Origin: an uncultured bacterium
GTDB taxonomy: Bacteria > Cyanobacteriota > Vampirovibrionia > Gastranaerophilales > Gastranaerophilaceae
Direction: 5' to 3'
Length of the DNA stretch: 49,242 nt
Assembly: GCA_902475545.1 (NCBI GenBank)
Contig: CABRZP010000014.1
Span: 1-49,242 of the forward strand
The notes beneath the pieces were generated by a model, which was given only the letters and a program-made list of their open reading frames with translations, was not told the DNA's origin and ran no database searches. Both the position numbers and the translations under genes were made by a program. Shown here piece after piece: positions 33,291 through 40,365 of this stretch (its first letter is position 1; each line of letters opens with the position of its first letter).

Positions 33291-34106
33291 CTATAAGTTT
33301 TGAATAGCTTTACTATCGCTGTCTATACCTTCTTTTAGCATCTTCTTAGCAACATCACCCTGAGTATCAAGCATTTTACAAACAGTTTCAATATTTCTTA
33401 CTTTTGTTGAAAGAATCACATCGGCATTATTTGTAATATTACCTGTAATATTTTGATAAGCTGCAAGTGCTGCAGAAGATGTACCCTGCATTAAGTTACC
33501 AAGAACTGTGGTTCCTGCACCATAAACACCTAAATAAGGAGAAACCGCAGTCAAAATACCTCCAAAACCGGAAATACAACTTGCAAAAGGCATGACAATA
33601 TTAGATGCAATTTTGCCAAGCCCTGTACCCGTGCCAATACCGTAAGCAGCAGCACTGGTAATATCAGCTAAACCGCCGACACTTGAAGCAAAACCTGTCG
33701 GAGTACCGGAATTTGAACCCCAACCATTTAAAACGGAAGAAGCACCTCCGGTTGCTAATCCATATATAGAAGATATAGATGCCGCACCTGATGGAAATCC
33801 TGAATAATTATATAATGAATCAACCCCGTAAGCTGACCCAGTATTTGTTTTTGAATAATAAGAAGTTCCTGAAATATTCATTGTTTCAGAACCGCCAAAC
33901 ACAGTAGCAAAAGATGACGGTGCAAGTAAACTTGCTATATTATAAAGCAATCCGCCCGCAGCCTCAAATCCTGTACCGGTACCGCTTCCTGAAACAGTCA
34001 AATCTCTTAATCTGTCATAAGTTTCCCACATTTGAGCTTTTGCAGTAGAACTTGCACTACTGAACCTATTTGCTATTACTAAATTACTATCATTTTTATA
34101 AGACAT
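33291..34106 (-). CDS. Gly/Ser/Ala-rich protein, no Sec signal, unknown
   Basis: 271 residues, unusually rich in Gly, Ser, Ala, Thr and Tyr (for example SGSGTGTGFEAAGGLLYNIA, GFPSGAASISSIYGLATGGA). Residues 1-35 are polar (YKNDSNLVIANRFSSASSTA) and the last ~45 form a helix (NADVILSTKVRNIETVCKML). No Sec signal peptide is visible. Mild hydrophobic repeats may pack as a membrane-active or fibrous region. AAGAGGTC precedes the ATG. It lies 33 nt after the 353-residue gene on the same strand, so they are probably co-expressed. Composition is unlike the neighbours. Confidence 0.6.
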   Translation of the reverse strand: MSYKNDSNLVIANRFSSASSTAKAQMWETYDRLRDLTVSGSGTGTGFEAAGGLLYNIASLLAPSSFATVFGGSETMNISGTSYYSKTNTGSAYGVDSLYNYSGFPSGAASISSIYGLATGGASSVLNGWGSNSGTPTGFASSVGGLADITSAAAYGIGTGTGLGKIASNIVMPFASCISGFGGILTAVSPYLGVYGAGTTVLGNLMQGTSSAALAAYQNITGNITNNADVILSTKVRNIETVCKMLDTQGDVAKKMLKEGIDSDSKAIQNL

Positions 34107-34139
34107 TCTAGACCTCTTATTATTAAACTTTTTGTTTTA

Positions 34140-35201
34140 TTAACTTTCAAATGTTTTAAATGTACTTTCAATATTTTTAGAAATAATCTTCTTAACTGCT
34201 TCCATTTCTGTTTGCAGAGCACTTTGCTCAGTATCAAGAGCCTTCAATCGAAGTTCAAGAGTTCTGTCTTCTGTTTGAATTTGTTCTGTTTTTGCGTTGA
34301 TATCCTGAACTTGTTTTTCGTAAACCTGCTTTTCATAATTATAATTATTTACAGCATCGTTATAAGCGTTTTCATCCATGGTACTTGCAGTATCCAAAGC
34401 ATAAACCACTGTTGAACCTTCTAACTGAAGAGATTTTGCTCTTCCGCTTTCATCGTATTCTACAACCGCATATTTTGAAAGTTCTTGATTCTTTGTTTGA
34501 TAATCAGCATAGTAAGAATGCAAAGCTACAGTCGGATCTTGACGGCATGCATCAAGAGAATCATTTCCTCCGGTACCTGTTGCAAAATTAACTTCATTTT
34601 TGCTGTCAGTCCACAAATAAATGTTATCAAGAGCAGATTCTGTACCATTTGTTCTATAATCCTTCCAATCTTTTGCAAGCTGAGTATCCGGCCAATCTTC
34701 GGCAATTTTATCTAATGCAACACAATATGTACCCCATAAGGAGTTTTGATTAGTATCATTTCTATCCTCTTTATCAATATCAGAAAGTTTTGATAAAGTT
34801 TTTGTACCAACCATATAATAACCGGTTTCAGAACCTTCAGGAACAACATATTGAACCTGAGGATTATTATTAGTATTTCTTATGCCTGTATATTCAGAAA
34901 CTTTTGCATAATAAGTAACATAAGAATTATATTGAATACCATCAGCATCAGTATAATCCGCAGTCTGAATATCAGAAACTGTTTGAACTGTATCACCACT
35001 TGTGAAGGTATACTGAGTTTTAGTATAATCAGTAGTACTTGGCGGTGTTGGAACCTCCATTGTATATAATTTATTCCATAACTCGGAACTCTGATTAGCT
35101 AAAGCAGTTCTAGCCTGATTTATCTGCTGTCCTTCATATTCTACATTTGATTTTCTTGCAGCGAGTGAAATCCATCGTGCTTGAGATGCTGCCAAACCCA
35201 T
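34140..35201 (-). CDS. Unknown protein with 'MGLAASQARWISLAARKSNVE' type N-terminus and C-terminal coiled coil
   Basis: 353 residues in three parts: a helical N-terminus (GLAASQARWISLAARKSNVE, then EGQQINQARTALANQS), a Thr/Asp/Tyr-rich variable middle (about 55-270) and a C-terminal coiled coil ending ALQTEMEAVKKIISKNIEST. No Sec signal. N- and C-terminal helices around a variable core recall flagellar axial proteins and type III substrates, but no such domain is recognised. I have an unverified memory that gut Gastranaerophilales carry several proteins with this start. A strong AAGGAG ribosome site suggests high expression. Confidence 0.6.
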   Translation of the reverse strand: MGLAASQARWISLAARKSNVEYEGQQINQARTALANQSSELWNKLYTMEVPTPPSTTDYTKTQYTFTSGDTVQTVSDIQTADYTDADGIQYNSYVTYYAKVSEYTGIRNTNNNPQVQYVVPEGSETGYYMVGTKTLSKLSDIDKEDRNDTNQNSLWGTYCVALDKIAEDWPDTQLAKDWKDYRTNGTESALDNIYLWTDSKNEVNFATGTGGNDSLDACRQDPTVALHSYYADYQTKNQELSKYAVVEYDESGRAKSLQLEGSTVVYALDTASTMDENAYNDAVNNYNYEKQVYEKQVQDINAKTEQIQTEDRTLELRLKALDTEQSALQTEMEAVKKIISKNIESTFKTFES

Positions 35202-35462
35202 ATAAGTATCTCCTTCTGTTTTTATTTAATTTTCTACCTTTATTAAGGGTTTAATAATATTTTTCCTAAAGTCAAGGTAATCTATAATAATTATACTTTA
35301 ATTATTAAGTTTTATGTACACTTTTAAATAAAAATCAACTATTTAATGTATTTTCAAATACCTGTATACACCCTTTATTTTAAAAACTTTACAGAATAAA
35401 TATGTTTCTGATAGAATAATATTGAATAAATATAAAATTGTTTTATTAGAGAAAGGTTTATA

Positions 35463-36830
35463 ATGAAATTTTCTTCATCTTTCAAAGTTGGATTACTGAC
35501 ACTGGCAGCATTAATCCTTTTGGTTGGAACAGTATTAAAAGTAAAAGGAAGAGCATTTTCATCTGCCAAAAGAATTGAAATACAATTCAAAGATGTAAAC
35601 GGATTAAGACCGGGAGCCGGAGTTCAAATAATGGGTTTGAAAGTCGGTCAGGTCGAAGAAATAACTCCTGTTGTTGAAGGTGAAGACAGTTTTGTTAATG
35701 TAAAATTTGTAATTACAGATCCATCTGTACAAATTCCGGAAGCTTCTTCTTTTTCTATTCAACAGTCAGGTCTAATCGGCGAATTATTCTTAGAAATAAC
35801 TCCGCCTAAAGTTAATACTATATATATTCCAATGGTGGATAATAAAATTTTATACAAAAACGATAAAGTACAAATGAAATTAAGCGGTAAATACTATGAT
35901 GTCGGAGTAATTAAAGGTGCTGAAGTTGTAACCAGAGATTCAATACCTTTTAACTATAAAAATAGTATCACTACACCTAAAGCTTATAAAGTTGAATACT
36001 TTATTAATTTACCGGGTTTAATTCTACCGGAATTTTTAAGAGGTTCTGCAGTTAGAGACGAAGATTCTCTAAAACTGAGAATAGTTCCGCTGGATGAACT
36101 TCCTATTCAATACCCTAAACAAAAATCTCCATATACAATTATTGAACCGTTAAGATTATCTGACTTTATGGATTGGCAGTACAGAGCAGCTGAAACTCTA
36201 ACTGAAACAACTCAAAAAGTTAACGAAATTTTAACTGACGAAACTATTATTGATTTAAAAAGAACAATTGCAAATATTAATGCACTATCTGCTCGTTCAA
36301 GTGTTACTCTTGATAAAGTTGATACATTACTTGATTCATCAAAACAAGATATTGAACAACTTCTGGCAATGACACAACAGGCTACTGATGATTTTAGCAA
36401 ATTATCTGCAAATGTTAATAATATTATCGGCGATAAGCAATTCAAAAAGACATTGTTATCAACTGCCGATTCTGTAGATAAATTATCCAGAAATTTAAAC
36501 AAGGTTATGGATGCAGCTGATGCTGAACAAACAGGCAAAAATCTAAAAATCATTTCAGAAAACCTTGCTCAAATCAGCGAAAGTGTAAATTCTATGACTC
36601 GTGATGACAAACTAAAAGGTCAAATCACTTCAGCTATCACAAATGTTAATAATGCTATGGTTGAAGTATCAACTGCACTTGAAGCCGTAAATTGCGTAAG
36701 CCCAAGCAGTCCAAATCAAGCTTCTGACTTAAAGAGAATTGTTGAAGATACAGTGGTAACAACTTCTAACTTGAGAAAATTCTCAGACAAATTAAATAAA
36801 AGATTCTTACTATTCAGATTGCTATTCTAA
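35463..36830 (+). CDS. MCE/MlaD-family lipid transport protein
   Basis: 455 residues: one N-terminal membrane anchor (about 8-24, VGLLTLAALILLVGTVL), an MCE domain (about 36-115: IQFKDVNGLRPGAGVQIMGL, KVGQVEEITPV, SGLIGELFLEI), then a long helical region with heptads (about 240-430, AETLTETTQKVNEILTDETI). It resembles single-anchor MlaD/TGD2-type proteins that carry lipids between membranes by forming a hexameric ring. AGAAAGG precedes the ATG. It is 4 nt from lpxK and likely in its operon, fitting outer-membrane lipid supply. No ATPase or permease partner (MlaE, MlaF) lies in the window. Confidence 0.88.
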   Translation: MKFSSSFKVGLLTLAALILLVGTVLKVKGRAFSSAKRIEIQFKDVNGLRPGAGVQIMGLKVGQVEEITPVVEGEDSFVNVKFVITDPSVQIPEASSFSIQQSGLIGELFLEITPPKVNTIYIPMVDNKILYKNDKVQMKLSGKYYDVGVIKGAEVVTRDSIPFNYKNSITTPKAYKVEYFINLPGLILPEFLRGSAVRDEDSLKLRIVPLDELPIQYPKQKSPYTIIEPLRLSDFMDWQYRAAETLTETTQKVNEILTDETIIDLKRTIANINALSARSSVTLDKVDTLLDSSKQDIEQLLAMTQQATDDFSKLSANVNNIIGDKQFKKTLLSTADSVDKLSRNLNKVMDAADAEQTGKNLKIISENLAQISESVNSMTRDDKLKGQITSAITNVNNAMVEVSTALEAVNCVSPSSPNQASDLKRIVEDTVVTTSNLRKFSDKLNKRFLLFRLLF

Positions 36831-36834
36831 TATT

Positions 36835-37857
36835 ATGATGAATTTAAAAACAAAAATTACACAAATACACTATACCAGAGAACCAAACGGGGTTTTATTT
36901 GAAATTTTAAAATTCGGTTCAGTGTTTTATGGTATTGGAAGCAGGGTAAAAAACTTTTTATATGATAAAGGTTTACTTAAACCGAAAAAAGTTGATGCGT
37001 TTGTTATTTCTGTCGGCAATATGACAACAGGCGGAGTTGGTAAAACTCCTGTAGTATCTGAGATTGCTAAATATCTTGTAAGTCTTGGTCTTAAAGTTGC
37101 TATAGTATCAAGAGGTTACGGCGGAAGATTAAACAATTCAACTATTAACATGATTTCTGATGGCAATACAATATATTTTGACGCATTAGACGCTGGAGAT
37201 GAACCATTTTGGCTTTCTCAAAACACTCCCGGATGTTATGTTTTCACCTCAAAAAACAGATATAATGCAGCAAAATATGCAGTAAACAAATTTGGAATTC
37301 AATATATTATATTAGACGATGGATTTCAACACAGAAAATTACATCGAGACATTGATATCGTATTAATGGACAGCGTAAAAGGCTTCGGAAACGAACTTTT
37401 GTTACCAGCAGGTCCGCTCAGAGAAGGACCGGAAGCTCTTGACAGAATAGATAAACTTGTTGTTGTAAGTAAGAACTTTAAACACGATACAGCAGAAAAA
37501 GTTGCCAAAATAATGCAAAAAAGACTTCAAATACCTACTCAACTTTGCTACACTGAGCCTGACTATGTATATAATATTAAAACAGGCCAACGCTTAATGG
37601 AAGGTATTGATGTTACAGCAATGAGTGCAATAGGACAACCTCAGCAATTCTATGATTTTTTATCAGGGTTTAACGTAACAAAAACTATCACTTTTGATGA
37701 TCACCATCAATATTCACCAATTGACATTGTTGATATTTCAGGAAACATAATCACAACTGAAAAAGATGCTGTAAAATTGGCAAGATTTGACCGTGATAAC
37801 ATATTTGCACTACGTTTAAAAACTGTAATTGATGTTGAAGGATTACTTAAACAATGA
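36835..37857 (+). CDS. lpxK: Tetraacyldisaccharide 4'-kinase
   Basis: Inner-membrane enzyme that phosphorylates the lipid A precursor at the 4' position, so the cell makes lipid A and has an outer membrane. 340 residues. N-terminal membrane-associating helix, P-loop VGNMTTGGVGKTPVVSEIAK (about 60-79), SRGYGG (about 98), DAGDEP (about 121), DDGFQHRKLHRDID (about 162-175) and late TTEKDAVKL (about 304). Two ATGs at 36835/36838; the first is used here. Overlaps nth by 4 nt (ATGA). Confidence 0.96.
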   Translation: MMNLKTKITQIHYTREPNGVLFEILKFGSVFYGIGSRVKNFLYDKGLLKPKKVDAFVISVGNMTTGGVGKTPVVSEIAKYLVSLGLKVAIVSRGYGGRLNNSTINMISDGNTIYFDALDAGDEPFWLSQNTPGCYVFTSKNRYNAAKYAVNKFGIQYIILDDGFQHRKLHRDIDIVLMDSVKGFGNELLLPAGPLREGPEALDRIDKLVVVSKNFKHDTAEKVAKIMQKRLQIPTQLCYTEPDYVYNIKTGQRLMEGIDVTAMSAIGQPQQFYDFLSGFNVTKTITFDDHHQYSPIDIVDISGNIITTEKDAVKLARFDRDNIFALRLKTVIDVEGLLKQ

Positions 37858-38486
37858 AAAATATCAAAGAAGCAGTAAAAATACTGGAAGATGCAAAACA
37901 ACCACAAAGCGATTTTGTAAAACTTATGGATAACTTCAAAGATCCATATCTGGTTTTAATTGCTTGTATTTTAAGCTTGAGAACAAATGACAAAACAACT
38001 TACCCTGCAACACTAAGGATGCTTGAACTTGCAAAAACTCCTCAAGAAATGATTAAAGTAACAGAAGAAGAGTTAGCAAAAGCAATTTATCCTGTAGGAT
38101 TTTATAAAAACAAAGCCGGACAAATTATAGAATTATCAAAAAAAATAGTTGAAGATTTGGATGGCAAAGTTCCAAATAGCATTGACGAGTTATGTAAATT
38201 CAGAGGGGTTGGCAGAAAAACAGCAAATCTTGTTATGACTTTAGGATTTGGTGAACCTGCAATTTGTGTAGATGTACACGTTCATAGAATATTTAACAGA
38301 CTTGGATATATAAAAACAAAAACTCCGGAAGAAACAGAATTTGCATTACGTGAAAAACTACCAATAGAACTTTGGATTCCGATAAATACTTTGCTAGTTA
38401 CTCATGGTCAAAATGTTTGTAAACCAATAAAGCCAATGTGTGACAAATGCCCTATTGCAGATTATTGCGATAAATTAATTATTTGA
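37854..38486 (+). CDS. nth: Endonuclease III
   Basis: DNA glycosylase/AP lyase for oxidised pyrimidines, base-excision repair. 210 residues. The helix-hairpin-helix FRGVGRKTANLVMTLGFG holds the catalytic Lys (about 120), VDVHVHR holds the catalytic Asp (about 138), and the C-terminal cluster C-x6-C-x2-C-x5-C (CKPIKPMCDKCPIADYC, about 187-203) binds a [4Fe-4S]. The start overlaps the lpxK stop. Otherwise unrelated to lipid A synthesis; the overlap reflects operon packing. Confidence 0.96.
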   Translation: MKNIKEAVKILEDAKQPQSDFVKLMDNFKDPYLVLIACILSLRTNDKTTYPATLRMLELAKTPQEMIKVTEEELAKAIYPVGFYKNKAGQIIELSKKIVEDLDGKVPNSIDELCKFRGVGRKTANLVMTLGFGEPAICVDVHVHRIFNRLGYIKTKTPEETEFALREKLPIELWIPINTLLVTHGQNVCKPIKPMCDKCPIADYCDKLII

Positions 38487-38597
38487 TAAATTCCGAAATT
38501 TTAATACTAATTTCTTATATATACATCCGGAAAATTTCGACAAAATAAATACAATAGCAAATTTAATTTTTATAGTTTTTATACTCCTATAAGGTGC

Positions 38598-38603
38598 TAT
38601 AAA
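38598..38603 (+). promoter_or_regulatory. Predicted -10 element, leaderless start
   Basis: TATAAA at 38598-38603 lies exactly 6 nt before the ATG at 38610. No Shine-Dalgarno is present. The -35 region is poor (GTTTTT at 38575-38580). Confidence 0.4.
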
Positions 38604-38609
38604 ATTTAA

Positions 38610-39752
38610 ATGAAAATAGAAAACCACAATATATATAATCCAAAACCGCCGGCATTTAAAGGTTACGATGCCAGAGCTTTGAAAGGGTTTATTATGCGAT
38701 ATACAACAACCCTGCCACAAGATTTTTCAAAAATTGCAGCCCAACTTCAAGCGATTGGTAAAAATCAAAACTTTGATGTTTTTGTTCAAGGTCACAATCA
38801 AATAACCTCGAAAAATTTATCTTCACTGGTGCTGCAAGATTCACCAATTAGAGGTGGTTCAAAATATACTTGGGCTCAAGATAACATAACCTGTCTACCT
38901 GACAATATCCTTTTAAACCCAACAGTTTTAAATGAATTTAACGTTAGAATAGCAAACTTACTGGGAATAAAATTTAAACCTGACCACAAATATACCCATA
39001 CCGCAGGCGGAAATTATTTTATAATGGATAAAAACGGAGAAAGAGAACTATTAGTAGGAAGTTTTAGCATAAACGATATCCCGTCTTTGCGTAAAAAATT
39101 AGATATTAATTCGGTTAGAATAATACCACAATCCGACTTTCATTTAGATTTATTCATAAGACCATTAAAAGATAAAGTAATTTTACTTGCAGATGATAAA
39201 ATATGGTTGAATAGAGTTAATGAAACTATAAACAAAATTGAAACAGATAGAAACTTAAAAAATAATCTTGAAATACAAAAAGTAATGGAACAATTAAAAA
39301 AGCTAAAACCGCTTATTAATATTATGAACATCGATATTCCACATTTTCCTTATAAACCATTAAAAATGGTTGAAGATGTACTACTTAATTCAGGATATAA
39401 GGTTGTAAGAGTTCCAGGGAGAATTTTCAAACATGAAAACTCTCATGACGGAATTATACCAAATCACATGTTAAATTATATGAATGCAATCGTACATATA
39501 AATCCCGAAGGTGAACTTGTTTATATTACAAACAAATCAAATTTAAATAAAGAGTGTGGAATTACCGAAGAAATAGGAAAGAAAATAAACTTTGATTTTG
39601 ATAGTGAATTTATAAACAGTGTTAAAGATTATATAAAACCGCAAAACCTTTATTTTGTTGAAACTCAGAAGTTTTTAAAGGATTATGACGGAGGTATTCA
39701 TTGTTTATGTGCAGAAATTCCAAATTTCAACACAACAAAACAAACCCTCTGA
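38610..39752 (+). CDS. Divergent guanidino-modifying-enzyme superfamily protein (agmatine/peptidyl-arginine deiminase-like)
   Basis: 380 residues, no signal peptide. The superfamily's active-site landmarks appear in order: YTWAQDNITCL (cf. W-x-R-D-x-G-P, about 87), THTAGGNYFIMD (cf. EGGN, about 133), DFHLDLFIRPL (cf. H-x-D, His near 175) and GGIHCLCAEIP with the nucleophilic Cys near 370. W-A-Q-D in place of W-x-R-D and the missing Glu before GGN depart from agmatine deiminase. Substrate could be free or protein-bound arginine. The N-terminus (NPKPPAFKGYD) looks like an extension. The gene has a separate promoter after nth. Family call is by eye. Confidence 0.65.
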   Translation: MKIENHNIYNPKPPAFKGYDARALKGFIMRYTTTLPQDFSKIAAQLQAIGKNQNFDVFVQGHNQITSKNLSSLVLQDSPIRGGSKYTWAQDNITCLPDNILLNPTVLNEFNVRIANLLGIKFKPDHKYTHTAGGNYFIMDKNGERELLVGSFSINDIPSLRKKLDINSVRIIPQSDFHLDLFIRPLKDKVILLADDKIWLNRVNETINKIETDRNLKNNLEIQKVMEQLKKLKPLINIMNIDIPHFPYKPLKMVEDVLLNSGYKVVRVPGRIFKHENSHDGIIPNHMLNYMNAIVHINPEGELVYITNKSNLNKECGITEEIGKKINFDFDSEFINSVKDYIKPQNLYFVETQKFLKDYDGGIHCLCAEIPNFNTTKQTL

Positions 39753-39761
39753 TTGAAGTAC

Positions 39762-39791
39762 TTGCATTTGAGTGGCAAAATATGGTATTCT
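39762..39791 (+). promoter_or_regulatory. Predicted promoter of the hydrogenase operon
   Basis: TTGCAT (39762-39767), 18 nt, TATTCT (39786-39791). Start of transcription near 39798 would give a leader of about 72 nt before hydC. Confidence 0.4.
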
Positions 39792-39869
39792 GTTGTTATG
39801 AATTGCTTTGGTCTTAATTAGTGTTCAGGGCAGTTGTGGGTTAATACAATTTTATATAGGAGTACGAGA

Positions 39870-40364
39870 ATGAGTACAGACACTTCTCGTAAAATCGACA
39901 CAAAAAAGTTAGATGCAATTATTGAATCTTACGGTTCAAAAAAATCTAACCTTATTGCGATTTTACAAAAAGTTCAGGAAGAATACAGATATCTGCCTGA
40001 GGATGCATTAATTTACATTGGAACAAAAATGGAAGGGCTTTCTCCGGCTACTGTTTACGGAGTTGCAACCTTTTATGCACAATTTTCACTTGACCCTAAA
40101 GGTAAGTATGAAATTAAAGTTTGTGATGGTACAGCTTGCCACGTAAGAGGTTCAATGCCTGTACTGAATGCGATTAAAGCACATCTTAATTTAAAAGACG
40201 GACAAATGACTACAAATGACGGGCTATTCTCTTTAGAAACAGTCAGCTGCCTTGGAGCTTGCGGTCTTGCTCCTGTCTGCGTTATAAACGGTAAAGTTTA
40301 CCCTCAGATGACTTCTGATGCAATAAAAGTTATCCTTGACACCCTTTTAAAGGAGGAAAGATAA
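39870..40364 (+). CDS. hydC: NuoE-like subunit of a trimeric [FeFe] hydrogenase
   Basis: 164-residue thioredoxin-fold subunit with one [2Fe-2S]. Signatures: SNLIAILQKVQEEYRYLPED (about 23-42), YGVATFYAQFSLDPKG, then cluster ligands CDGTACHVRG (C-x4-C, about 90-95) and CLGACGLAPVC (C-x3-C, about 131-135). In Thermotoga-type complexes HydC docks on HydB and helps pass electrons between NAD(H), ferredoxin and the hydrogenase. I chose the ATG at 39870, preceded by AGGAG, over an upstream GTG that adds 12 unlikely residues. One nt before hydB. Confidence 0.93.
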   Translation: MSTDTSRKIDTKKLDAIIESYGSKKSNLIAILQKVQEEYRYLPEDALIYIGTKMEGLSPATVYGVATFYAQFSLDPKGKYEIKVCDGTACHVRGSMPVLNAIKAHLNLKDGQMTTNDGLFSLETVSCLGACGLAPVCVINGKVYPQMTSDAIKVILDTLLKEER

Positions 40365-40365
40365 T

